Below are positions 51,601-63,732 of a DNA stretch of 64,000 nucleotides, in pieces (within the stretch, counting starts at the first letter, position 1; every line of letters starts with the position of its first letter). Source of the stretch: Marthasterias glacialis (lineage: Eukaryota; Echinodermata; Asteroidea; Forcipulatida; Asteriidae). The position numbers and the translations under genes are program-made. Under the pieces are notes generated by a model. It had not been told where the DNA came from. It did not search any database and worked only from the letters and a program-made list of their open reading frames with translations. The DNA lies in the NCBI GenBank assembly GCA_911728455.2, contig OU452229.1:10269642-10333641 (forward strand), written 5' to 3'.

Positions 51601-54600
51601 GTTGACCATAGCGGGTGTTACTGTGTTGAAACGCGATTTCATTGAAGAATCATGGGTTTTTAATACCTTTTTAAACTCCGGATGTACGAGGTTGACACCA
51701 ATATGCTCCATGTAGGTTGCAAAGCCCTCGTTTAACCATAGGTCATCCCACCATTCCATCGTTACTAGGTTACCGAACCACTTTACAATAGGGAAAAAGG
51801 GGAAGAGCAATGCATTATTTATTTACGTATGATGGAGTTTGCTGAGCATGTCGTTGCCATAATTCGCAATAAATATTCATCCATATAGGAGTTTATGAAG
51901 TTTTATTACACAATCAATGGGTACGAAGGCCGATGAAGACCATACAACAGATTCACAATCCGTTATAACAGAGTAAAAATCTGTTGTTATGGATTGACAG
52001 TCAGCAAATCAGTCCTTCCTTTGTGAAACCTTATAAATGGAGTTATAAATCCGTAATAACGGACTGTGAATCCCTTTACGCAAATGTGAATAAACGTTTA
52101 CGAAATATTCTTGTAACGGCTTAATTGGCTTTCGTAAACTACATGGGCGGATCCACAATATTTTTTAGGGGGGTGAAAGGCAACTTACACAATCAAGCCC
52201 TTACAACAAGGGGTATGGGCCCGGGCCCCGGAAAATGTCTGATTCTATATGCTACTTGGTGCAATCTGAGGCGATTCCAGGCCACTTTCCCTTCGATTTT
52301 AAGCAACATTTTTCCATTCGGTTGAATCACCCTTGCAAGTTTTTGTTTTTTTTATGTACTCACATCTTGCAAAATAGGGGAGCTATCTTGATATTTTCTG
52401 CAGGACATGATTTATTGCTTGGGACACAAACATCTTCTAATAAAGACTACTTTATTTAATATGTTTAACTTCAAGGAACTTGTGGGCTCAAGCAAAGTCA
52501 GAGATGCAACACACTCCCACCCAAACATAATTTTGGTGAGGGGAGGGGGGAATACCTTACCGTTTATATCACATTCTCTCCCCCTCCCCCCCCCCTCCCC
52601 TTCTCACACTGTCTTCCCTTATGATCTGCCATTGAAATAGCATATTATTTTGACTCGCATAACAGCATGATCAGTGTACATCATAAGTTAACATATTAAA
52701 TGAAACCACGATCCAGGTACCTTAACTAATAACCTTCATAATGTAGTACCGGTAGTAACATGCACGTCGACGACGACGACAATGTTCTTTACCAACTTGA
52801 AGAGTTAGTCATCTCTGCTAAAAAAAAATGCCTACCGAGTGAGCGATTTCGTGTGTAATTATCCTAGGGTAGAGTTTGGGGAGAAGCACTTCGAATCCAT
52901 ACAGCAGATATACATCCAGATACAAGAAGATACCCCAGTTCTCCATGGCTCCATATCCAAACTCTTGGACTGCTACGTGATCTATAGAGAGAAGGAACGG
53001 GGACAAAGACATGCAGAATCAAAATGCAGAAGGAGCATGGAAGGAACATGGTGGCCTACATGACTGGAGTCATTCAGGGCTCATTTTTAGAGCTTCAATA
53101 TGGAGCAAGTTCGATCAAGGACCATAGCTAACCATAGTTCGACTAACTCTGATCGAACCCACGCTAGTTGACGATGGTTGGACTAGTCTAGTCAACTATT
53201 CGCGACCAGCCTATCGAGGTTGGTCACATCGCTGGTTACCAATAGCCGTTTCATAAGCATAATGCAGAGGGGACCAGTTATCAGGAAAGTGATAATGCTG
53301 ATTTCGCCGTTTTCTCATGGTCGCATTGACGTGACATGACTAGAGTCGTTCGCACTTCAACTTCAGTGCGCATGCACTACGTACGTCACAAACCAACCAC
53401 TAGTTAACCAGTGGTCCTTGATCGAACTTGCTCATGGCTGACGTTCTAAATAGCTGAAGCCATATTGAGGCCTCATCTCTAAGGTCTTGACAAGGCTGAC
53501 GTCATTGTGGCTTGGTCAGATGAGTTTCAAAATGGAGGACGGCACTCAATATGCAGACGTAAACACTGTAAACTGAGTGACGTTACGACATATTGGCACA
53601 AAATAACAATAAACAACATTCGATGGGAAATACGTACATTAAGGAAATAATTTTGCAAGAAGTGCTTTAAGGAACCATGAAAGCAAATACGCATTTATAT
53701 TAAAGTTAACAAAAATAAGCCATACTGTAAATTCAGTCGAATTAAATCTAGAACCGTATGCAAAAAATTGCTTCGACACTATGTTTTCGTTTTGTAATAC
53801 TAAAATACAGTACCTTGTTTCTCCAACGGGAATTCAATGTCCAAATAGCCGTCAAAGAATGTCTGAATTTTATCTGAGACATTGAGGGCGTACGGAGCAA
53901 GGTCGATCAGTTCTGTCTCGCACCAAACACGAATCTAGAAACCAATTAATAATCCTGATGGTAAGGGTGTGGGGGAACCTTGACCAAATGCGGATCTGGG
54001 ACCAATTTTGAGATCACAGGGTTTAATGCTGGGTCGCACTAATTAAGTTCAAGGCGAAATCACGAGAGACTACACCGACTCGCCCGAGAAAGCCTAATGT
54101 GGTGCTTTACATGTCTCTACTTTACATGCCATTAACTGTAGTCAGAAAAAAAATCCAAGATGCTGCTGCTGCTGAACTTAATAACTCGGGAGAATTTAAA
54201 ACTCATCATTTTTTTAATGAAATCATGGAATGTCTTTTAATATGGTGAAGCTGCCCACAGGATAAGAAAACTTTGCTTTCCACGCCGTAATTATGTGTGA
54301 CGTGACCTGGTGGCCGTAATTATTGGCCTGCAGCGTTTTATCAATGATTGGAATTGCGAGTTCGCCAACTCCCCAACCTCATTGCTTCTTCGAGGAGTGG
54401 CAGTGTTCGTTCTGCAGATTGCCAATCAGGACGCCGCGTGCGCCTTGCTGTAAGGCTAGGGTGGCACCAAATGCAAATCAAGAAAACGACGAAGAATCAT
54501 TAAGAAACGTTTGTTGAACGAAAGAGGACTAGAATAAACAAACTTTTTGCATCACCTTCAAGACATTTTAAACTATCATCCACCACAAGCCACGTAGCCG

Positions 54601-56175
54601 GGGGGGGGTGGGGGCTGGGGGCACGTGCCCCCCCCCCCAGATGGCCCCACTGAAAAGCAAGCCCTCCCCCATTGAAACAATCCTGGCTACGCCGCTGTCC
54701 ACCACCTTCGTAATATCTTAACTATAACTATTTACCAAACATCCATGCGCGTTTGTGACATTGATGGACGAGAAGTCGTGTACTACAAATGCAAGAAGGT
54801 ACGTCGACATTGAAGGCACCCTCTTGAAGTAAGTCCTGGACCAATGACTGTCCAACTGGATACGTCTTATATCAATGCCATTAGACAAGGCGCCCATGTC
54901 TGTACGATGTTCTAGTTGTACGTCATAGGATGCCTTGAACGAGGGCTCGTCGAAGCACGGCAGGGCGCGGCGGGCGAACGTCACCTCCATCTGAGTGGTT
55001 GCGATGTATCTGTAATTCCAGGGACAACTTTGCTTTACAATATCACAAGGATATGAGACACTGCCGCATCTCAACAATGTCAAAAGTAATGACAACGTGT
55101 TTGTTTGGGGGTGTCAAAGTGATTTATTTGTTTTTATTTTTTGTTTTTATTTACTTGTTTGTTCATCAAACTCATTGTAACCGTATCGAGGCTGGATGGA
55201 AAATGATGTGCTTCCTTCCATGACCTGATTTACACATGGAAGTCTTTTCTATATAGAGCGCCGTAAAGGTAGCATTGTGCACACTGAGTTTAGTCCTATG
55301 TCTGTATACTCATGCAATGGTATTTAAAACTAACCTTGTCATTGATAGTCACTAAACTAGAGCCGCATTGTAATATCAATGTCTGTCATGGTAAAGGGTT
55401 GGCATATAGTTAAACAATTATTAGACAATTCACTTAAGTTTATTTGAATGAATCCATATTTTTTAACTAACCTTGTTTCGTTTAGTGATGTGATGTACTT
55501 GCTCGGGTAGAAACCAAAAGTGTCGTTCGCCATGATGCCCGAGTACGTGATGAAGATGTAGTACTCTTCATGCGGTCGAAGCATCTCCTTCAACTTGAGA
55601 ACCAAGAAAGCATACTCCTCAATCATCTTATAACTCTCAAAGATGTCTGTCTTATCCAATGTACTGACGCTATGGACAGTTGGCGTACCATGGATGGTGA
55701 TATTCTTGGAGTGTAGGGTGATCTCATCTGTTGCTTCCATGCACTCCACTTTTATCCGGACCCAGCCGTCAAAAGTGAATCTCTCTCCAAGCTTTGAGTC
55801 TGGTACGTCATCTTCGTACAAGAACGGACGGAGGTTGAGCTCGTAGCGTCTCGGTAGAACGGTCTTGGGGAGCCGGCCCTTCATGAGATCTGATGGGGAA
55901 ACCGTGGTAAACGATGGTAGACGATTTGACGTTGTCGTAGGTGGCTGAAACACTGCTTTCGTCGTGGGGTCTTGGTTTGATGGGAGTGCGGTGACAACCT
56001 CGTTTACGGTACGGTCGGGAAGGTAGTAAAACAACAATGCAGTTGCAGCTATGAGTACACAGACCGTCAATATGGCGAGGACGATCCTCACGGTGCTGCA
56101 GTACATGCCACTTTTCTGACCCGACGGTTGGTCCGAAGAGCCCGCTACCTCAAGGTTAAACTGATTTTGCGTCAT
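42683..56175 (-). CDS. Gene C: complete M1 zinc aminopeptidase, type II membrane, 993 aa
   Basis: The only full-length intact gene in the window. Exons: 56175-55472, 55009-54736, 53934-53814, 52981-52836, 51780-51667, 50801-50664, 49982-49851, 49167-49004, 48668-48568, 47835-47699, 47316-47110, 45507-45425, 44637-44512, 44317-44150, 43660-43520, 43340-43256 and 42823-42683 (TAG). They sum to 2982 nt, and every intron is GT..AG. Human aminopeptidase N is 967 aa, so length fits. Layout: short cytosolic tail, anchor at about 29-51, low-complexity stalk to about 100, beta domain, GAMEN (377-381), HEIAHSWFGN with Glu433 as third zinc ligand, Tyr497, middle beta domain near 570-630, then the long C-terminal helical domain ending in WMASLF. 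It would act outside the cell or on an epithelial brush border. The Ser after HExxH and the loss of the usual Thr-Tyr-Arg after GAMENWG are unusual for M1 and might alter specificity. Confidence 0.95.
45870..47030 (+). mobile_element. Second copy of the decayed LINE fragment, in intron 11 of gene C
   Basis: Same insertion at the same place as in gene A, carried by the large duplication. It keeps the same motifs and adds its own lesions, including a 33-base deletion near 46890. Confidence 0.85.
48080..48300 (+). mobile_element. Second copy of the tRNA-derived SINE, in intron 9 of gene C
   Basis: Same box B GGTTCGAATCC near 48139 and the same body. It creates a long chance open frame across the SINE and the flanking intron that is not a gene. 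Confidence 0.6.
51950..52072. mobile_element. Second copy of the 123-bp inverted-repeat element
   Basis: Same element and position as 8388-8510, in gene C. Confidence 0.6.
53103..53433. mobile_element. Second copy of the 331-bp inverted-repeat element
   Basis: Same as 9543-9873, in gene C, with a few substitutions. Confidence 0.7.
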
Positions 56176-56542
56176 TCTAATTGGTCTCCAGATCACCTAT
56201 AAAAAAAGATTCAAACGTCATCCTCACGAGATTTGGAGCAGTCAGCTATCTTCATAATGCAAAAAGTATAGACAGAGTGTACCAGTTGCCGGTTGTCTAC
56301 TCAAATACTTTGTTGGATCTACGTGTAATTTATTGTAAAATTATTCAGCTGTCAAAGAACGTTCCTACAAGTTCAACCCTTAAATCAATACATTGAATAA
56401 TTTTATATAAAAGATGAGATTTATATGAAACTGAGAAATTTCAATTAGTATTATAAACAAAAAAAGTTGTAGAGACAGCTCCTTGAGTTGTCAAGGCACC
56501 CAAAAGCTTTAAAACACGAGCGGATTGCGAGCTCGGTGTTCA

Positions 56543-57183
56543 AGATGTTAAAATCAAGATGATGGGCTCAAAACGACAAGATCAAGATTTCAGCTCAAAA
56601 TGATAGGATCAAAATGTTCAAATTAAGATGATAAGACTAGGATGATCTGGATCAAATGTTAAGATCTAGATGACAAGATCATAATGCATAGGTCAAGATG
56701 ATTAAGTCAATATATCAGATCAAGGTTATGAGATTACGATTTTAGTTCAAGATGGATCAAAACGTACAGGTCAAGTTGATTAGATCAAGATATCAGATCA
56801 ATATTATAAAACATAGATTTTAGATCAAGATGAAAAGATCAAAATGTACAGAAAAATATGAATACATCAAGATTTCAGATCAAGATGTTCAGACCAAGAT
56901 GATTAGATCAACGATCGTCAGATCGAGATAATTATTCAGATCTAGATGTTCAAATTAAGATGTTCTTTTAAGATGTTCAGATCAAGATGTTCAGATCTAG
57001 ATGATAAGATCAAGACGATGAGATCAAGGTGATTAGATCAAGTTATAAGATCAAGATGTTCAGTTCAAGATGTTCGGATCAAGATCTTCAGATCTAGACG
57101 ATAAGATCAAGACGATTGGATCAAGATACCAGATCAAAATGTTCAGTTTAAGATATTCAGATCAAGATGTTTGGACAAGATGT
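56543..57183. repeat. Imperfect GATCAAGATG minisatellite upstream of gene C
   Basis: Near-identical to 12985-13625. No equivalent array is present upstream of gene B. Confidence 0.8.
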
Positions 57184-57391
57184 TACAATCATGGTATTAA
57201 TATCATGTATGTTCTAACCTGGTGTGACACGGGAGCACATCTTTAAAGGTATCTTAAGTACTAGATTGCCTCATTGCCATAACTATTACGTTAGTTCAGA
57301 AGTATACTGCGCACTTAGATAACAATGACCCTGTCAGAATTGATGAACAAATTGGTTTCATTCTTTGGATACCCAACTCCGTTCCCACTTT

Positions 57392-57485
57392 CATGGCTCT
57401 GCTTACCACGGAATTCAGCGCTTACAGCCCACACACGCTTTATAGGGCAGAGTAAGCATATAAGTCTGTGGTAAGCAGAGCCATG
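57392..57485. mobile_element. Second copy of the 94-bp fold-back element
   Basis: Same as 13834-13927, with small changes in the right arm. Confidence 0.65.
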
Positions 57486-57937
57486 AGACTGCCATCATTC
57501 TCAGGGTTTCTCCAGTCAGTCATCACAGTATTTGAACGCGTCATTTTGATATGTACTGATTAACTGTACTGGCTATTTTGAGTTTCCCTTCAAATAATTT
57601 TGTTTGCAGCATACAGACTTTTCTTGTGTACAACCGTACCACAGAGGTCCCGGAGATTTCAAACTGGGCCAAAATAGGCAAATAGTCATTGCTTTAAAAA
57701 TGAATAAATATACATTTTTTACGTCTATAAATACCTGCAGGACTATTTAGTATAAGTATTTATCTTTAAAATAAAAATCTTAATCGGGGTTATAGTGCCT
57801 TAAACTCGAAAAAAGTAGGAAAAATATGATAAAAACTGATTTTGTGTAAAACTACATTAAACAGTCGTCGTGCCCCCTGTGCGAAAATTATCGCCATGCC
57901 AATTGACTTGAAAACACTTAACATTTCATGTTTGATA

Positions 57938-58230
57938 AAAAACAACTCGATCAAAAATTTGCTTATTCATTTCGGTCCCAAAAAGCATGGTAAATATGGG
58001 GAAAATCTTTTTTTTTTTTTAATATTCATTGACACCGGAAACACATATTTCCCTCGATTTCCGTCTCGGCCTTGCCTCTTTCGGGAAGCAAGGCAGAAAG
58101 CGAGAGGGAAATAATATGTGTTTTCGGTGTCAAGGAATAAAAAAAAAACAATTTTTATATGATTTTCCCCCTTTTTACCATGCTTTTGGTGACCGAAATG
58201 AATAAGCAAATTTTTGACTGAGTTGGTTTA
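57938..58230. mobile_element. Second copy of the long hairpin element
   Basis: Same as 14379-14673, with a few changes in both arms. Confidence 0.75.
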
Positions 58231-59435
58231 TGCCTATATTGAAGCTGCCTATATTGAAGCCAAACACAAGAAAAGGGGAAAACGCCCGAACACAATCACC
58301 ATTCAAGCACATGAGGTGAAAGGTGCATAAGGCAGGGCACAAAACAAAATTATGTTTTTTTCAAAAGACAAAATGCTTTGTGATTGCCATAGTCATACGG
58401 GGAAAAAAACACGTGATGTAGTTTCTGGCAATAACACCTAGCTCAGATAAGCCATGCATAATTGATCGACATTTATTAAACTCATTGGGGTGACGGGTTA
58501 GTATTTGCTGAGGCACAATGACCCTGATTATTCAAATGAGTTAAATAACTGACACCCCAAAAGAATACTGGGGTTTGGAATTTAGCTGTTCGCTTGATAT
58601 GCATCAGCGATGCTGGGGTCAACCGGACACTTCGTGCATGTGATGAACTCAGTTACCCAAAAAGGGGTAGACTTGTTGTTCGTATATGCATGTTTTGCCT
58701 TTCCATCTCTTAAAATCATACCACTGGCCTTTTGTAAACTTTGTTTACGCCGGTTTTAGTTTACGAGCATGCCTCGAAACACATCAGACTTGTTCAGTGT
58801 GTTTCTTTGGTAGCCGTTTTGTTGACTGATTTGATTTTGTTTTCTCCTCAAATGTGAAGGTTAACCTTGGGTATCTAGTCGAGGTATAAAGTTCCGTGAC
58901 AGAAAAAACATGGTTGTTTTTCTTCTTTCAATAGGGAGCCATCCGATCAAAGTCTCGATAACGCATACCATTTCATTCATTATCATTATATCAAACGTTT
59001 ACTTAAACTAACATTTATTTATGAAAAAGAAATTTTTGTTGAGGTATGAAGTTCCGTGAAAGAAAAAAAAACAGGTTGGTTTTCTTCTTTCAATGGGCCT
59101 AACAAATCCAGTTCAGTCGGGTGTAGCATTCTTCCGAGGCCAAGGCTATGTTTTTTTTATAGTCACATTTGATGAGTTACTATGTAGGAAAAGGAACAAA
59201 TTCAGTTTGAACTCATGAAATGGTTCGTGTCTGACCTTACAGTGTTCTGCTTCACATCACAGACTTTGTGAATGGGCTAGACTGTCGAATGGATAATGGT
59301 TGGTGACACCGGGTGTCCCCCCCCCCCCGTCCCGCTAATAGATGTGTAATTTCACCGTTCTCATTCAATTGGTTTTGTGTTATCATCCTAAAGTTTTAAA
59401 CAAAGATGAAAGACAAAACTTAATGTTTGCATTAT

Positions 59436-59632
59436 AGGCTCGTATCTCGTTATGCTTTCTTGTTACACTGTACACGGTCATATTACCTCATCATGCGACC
59501 TTATTGCACTGAACAAGGTCACATCTGACCATGCAACATTATTGCCTTGACCTGGGTTATATCTCATCATGGGACTTTGTTGCACTGAAGTGGGGGTCGT
59601 ATCTCATCATGCGACAATGTTGCATTGACGTC
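59436..59632. repeat. Second copy of the short 38-bp repeat array
   Basis: Counterpart of 15876-16075 in the C-D intergenic region, with the same number of units. Confidence 0.7.
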
Positions 59633-60755
59633 ACGGTTAGTAAATAATGTTACACAGCCTTTTTTTTTCCAAAATCAACCCTGGAAAAGTACTTGCACCA
59701 ACCAATGGGTCGGGGTGTTATACTGACCGCTCACACCCATCCCCAACCCACGGATCAAAGTCTCGATAACGCATACCATTTCATTCATTATCATTATATC
59801 AAACGTTTACTTAAACTAACATGTATTTATGAAAAAGACATTTTGGTCGAGGTATAAAGTTCCGTGAAAGAAAAAAAACACGGTTGTTTTTCTTCTTTCA
59901 ATGGGCCTAACAAATCCAGGTCAGTCGAGCTCAGCATTCTTCCGAGGCCAAGGCTACGGTTTTTTGTAGTCACATTCGATGGGTTACTATGTACTCATCG
60001 ATCGTTTCAGCGGGGGGCCATTGATCCCCGCGACCCCCTGGTTCCTACTTGCCTTTCGTAACCCGCTCTTGTAAAGAACACTTGAAAACGGTCGCTCGTC
60101 TGGTTAACAGCTTCCCCCTCCCCTTTGTTTTAAATAACAAGAAAACTTGGGGAGCTCGAGTCACCTCAACACTTCTCCCATACAGAGAAAGTTATCCACG
60201 GCTCATATGCAAACTTAACTTGGCAATAAATTATTTTGTGCGAGGATAATGTAATCGTTGACGCATTGCTTCTGAGGGTAGCCTTCTAAAACAAATAGGC
60301 TTACCAGTAACTTTCCCTCACATTATATGATATCCCCGTAAAGTTAAACACAAAAATAACAAACATTTCTGAGACTAATTGCAGGTTTTTGATTAATAAC
60401 TCCCTAATGAGCAATCCTATAAACATTTTTACAAGTTACATGCCACCTGAAAAATTCAAAGAACACTTACCAAGATCGCGCTTTATGCGTGGGAGCTTTG
60501 AACCAGTGGGAGGTATATTTCAACCGAGCTACATTACCGCAACCAGCGTGCACTGATAACTACTTCGTATACCTGCCGTTTTTATTAGAGTGTTTCCACG
60601 GTTGGTGCACACGTCACACAATATAAACGCCCACTTTTTTCGAGCGGTGAATGGAATAGTCTCAATATTACTGTGACCAAAGCCCACGTTTATATATTTA
60701 CATGTATTTCTGTAAATACTATCTGGTCCTGGGTATGACATTATACTACATCCCT

Positions 60756-61449
60756 GGGTCACCTGTGAGCAAGGTGTAGCACCCAGTTAGGTCCCCGGGC
60801 CAGGGTTACGGCGAAGAATCCATGGGATGCAGGTGGTGGATGGAATCGAAGGCAAGCTGTATATACTACAATCAATGGCTTCTGTTCCCTGATGCTGGGC
60901 AGATGAGACAATGGCTGGAGACAATGGCTGGGATCACAAGTCTTGTAAAGACACTGCTCCTGAAGAAGGCAACGGGAAACTACTTCAGTATGTTTTGCCC
61001 CAGTACAACTATGCAAATGAAACCAAAACGAACCCCAAGAACAGCGTGAATGGGTCTTCTAATAGTGGAAACTGCAGAGGAACCTCGCTCGGTTGGAAGA
61101 TTCATGCACAGCAGGTGGACTGACCGTCATCATGCTACTGCTGTAGATAAGAACATCAGAATAGCAACATGGAAAGTTAGAACTTTGTATATGACAGGCC
61201 AACTAGAGTGTGTCAAACAAGAAATGGATCTTCTTGATATCGACATCCTTGGCGGATGTGAAACAAGATGGACAGGAAACGGGTGGGCGAATTGATGGAA
61301 CCAGAGCAAGAGGACGTCAAAGACTGAGGTTCATGGAGGGGTTGGCGTTGGCAATTGGCACTACTGTGGTGAACATCATGCGTGGGGCTAATGATCGGAT
61401 TGGTTTCAGGCGTATGGTCGACAACGTCAGGCTCTGGCAAGGTACATGA
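60756..61449 (+). mobile_element. Second copy of the internally deleted RTE-type LINE
   Basis: Same structure as 17200-17893, with a few substitutions (for example LLDID in place of LLDTD in the endonuclease part). Located in the C-D intergenic region. Confidence 0.7.
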
Positions 61450-61545
61450 AGAAGACTCTCTGGTATGTGTAACTTTTGTATGTGATTTGTACCTCGTCAT
61501 CGGATCTGAAGAACACCTGTATACAAGTTTTATGACCCGAGTCAA

Positions 61546-61825
61546 ACAATGAACCTGTGTGAAGTTTATTGCCAATCCAAAACGTACACCAAAAGGACAA
61601 GTCCCTGGGGGACCTCGACAAGGCCCTCCAAAACGCTGGACAGACTCCCTCGGAGGGAACAATGCATTAATACGAGAGTCCAAGCTTTACTTTCAAACAC
61701 AAGCAGGGGTCAAGACCAGGATAGACTTAGCTGGAGCACCTTCACAGCTGCAGCTGCCACTTCGACAGCGCCCTCTTCCGGCCGAGAGAGGTGAAGAAGA
61801 ATTACGCAAAATAAGTTTATCATGA
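61546..61825 (+). mobile_element. Second copy of the LINE 3'-end fragment
   Basis: Near-identical to 17990-18270, with the same open stretch at 61559-61825. Confidence 0.5.
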
Positions 61826-62564
61826 GATGCAGGAGACACAATGTACATATTTTGTTTTTCTGAGTATGTGTGGTTCTGAGAAGATTCTGAGATGTACCCG
61901 TCGTTCCGAATAGCATACTCTGTTCGTCAGAAACTCTTGACAAAAACTCTTCATCTGATTCTGGATTTATGGCGCAATACTGTGTCGACCATTAATGTTT
62001 TGTCTCTTAACGAGTCTAAGAATCATGCAGATCTGGGAATCTGAGGTTTAAATCGTTAAAAAAATATTTTTAAAAATCAGAATGTTATTAAGTTTAAGAA
62101 TGAATTCTAAAGAGTATATCAATGAATATACAACAAAAAAAATACATACAAAAATTAGTACAGATGAAAAATTCAATTATAAGGAATTATTAAAATCATT
62201 AATTTTTTATACACTAAACAGACACAGTCGTGATTAAAACAAAATTCTGCAAAATGTTAAATGGTACATTTTTGATAGTCAATGCCTTTCCCCTAGGTAA
62301 ATAGTACATATTCAATTATTTCGTATTTGAAACAGATACCCACATAAATGAAACAAGTTAAAGTTTTAGCGGGACAGATTATCAAAGTGTTTTGTTTTGT
62401 TTTGTTTTTCGTTCTAATGATGGAATGTATCACCAGATAATAATCCGAATTAAGAGGGGTTTTTTTCTTCTTCTTCGAAATGACACATGACTGGAAGAAT
62501 CAACTTCTCATCAGACTGTTTGGTAAATAGGATACGATGTCATTGTTTCAAAATGTTGATTGTT

Positions 62565-62570
62565 TTTATT
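62565..62570 (-). promoter_or_regulatory. Probable poly(A) signal of gene D
   Basis: AATAAA on the minus strand about 90 bases after the gene D stop, matching the position in gene B. Confidence 0.5.
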
Positions 62571-62655
62571 TTGTCGCCGTTGTCATGGTCATGGTCGTGC
62601 TCTTCGGCGTCGTTGTTTGTGTTGGTACTGATACCGCTTTGCTCTTGTCAAGGCT

Positions 62656-63732
62656 TCAATTTGGTCTCAGTGATCTGATCCATTGGTCCGTTTGCTCTGC
62701 GCTGTGTTCCATCCATCGTATGTTAACCTGTGTAGTTGCAATGGCCGCTTGATAAGCGTACTTCAGTACACCGAGGCGGTGACTTTCCCCGAAATCCAAC
62801 AACTAAAAGAAAGAAAAAGTATATACTTGTATAGGAAAATGTCTATAAAAATGTCTTGTTTAGATGTTAGAAAGAAAACGATTAATTCGGCCGTACAAAA
62901 ATACACAGTTGAAATAAGAAATACATGAATGAATCTTATGAAGATGTTTTAAGAATAATTATGTTATTCATGATATCTTGATTACTTAACAATCACTGAG
63001 CCTGGACTTCCTGCAGGCACAGCTCATTGGAAGAAACACAAATTATTGGGTTTGCGGCCCATGATTCTTATCAAATTTTGATATGACGAAATGTTCACAT
63101 CTCAAAACTTTTCCAGTAGTTATTTTTCCTACAATACTACAATACTTAAGTTATGTTGAAATTACAGCATTGCCCCGATTAGCACTAAATTATTCTTTGT
63201 TTTGTTTTGTTTTACAAAGGGAAATATGAGACTTTTGATGACACTATAGGTGGCAGCAGACTTACCAGGTAATATTCATTTCACGGAAATCTGCGCATGC
63301 TCAGAACTACACAAACAATGGAAATTTACTTGGTAAGTCTGCCGCCACCCAGTGTTCTAAAGTCTTCCGTTGATCTACATCCTATCAGACGAACACATGA
63401 TAGCAATGATTTTGTAGTTTTAGGGAGATTATACTTCTTTTGAAGCTACGCATCAGAAACCCACAACTTTGCCTTTCGTGACATCACAAAGTTTGTTATG
63501 AATATTCAATTAAATCAATTTAAACTATATCCCAACTCTGAACATCTTTACGTCATTACTTCAAGTATTGTGTCTTCAGGTCCCCTGTCTTTATCCTTAA
63601 AGATAAAGACAGGGGACCAGTCTATGTGTATCCCTGCTGCAACAAACCTCTTGCAGTTTCTCGCGTGTGTTGAAAAAAGACGCGATTTCTTCGAAGACAT
63701 CGGACAATGATATCGCACGATTCTGTTTGAAC
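62656..63732 (-). CDS. Gene D: M1 aminopeptidase, last two exons only (5' part outside window)
   Basis: Two exons nearly identical to the end of gene B: exon 16 at 63732-63648 (85 nt) and exon 17 at 62802-62656 (147 nt). They encode the end of the C-terminal helical domain ([13 protein letters not shown].. and [15 protein letters not shown]). D lacks five bases (ACTAC on the plus strand) found in gene B near 19116, so it reads on past the B stop and ends RSLRPN instead of RSVV. The preceding exon would lie about 350 bases beyond the right edge. Whether D carries the exon-1 lesion of B cannot be seen. Confidence 0.85.
63229..63365. mobile_element. Second copy of the 137-bp inverted-repeat element
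   Basis: Same as 19716-19852, in intron 16 of gene D. Confidence 0.65.
63579..63618. repeat. 40-base perfect hairpin beside exon 16 of gene D
   Basis: Identical to 20066-20105, in the same position relative to the exon. Confidence 0.8.

Larger units (their letters stand above)
56199..62655. other. C-D intergenic region
   Basis: Near-identical counterpart of 12641-19111, with the same order of minisatellite, fold-back elements, 38-bp repeats and LINE remnants. No protein-coding gene was recognised. Confidence 0.75.
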
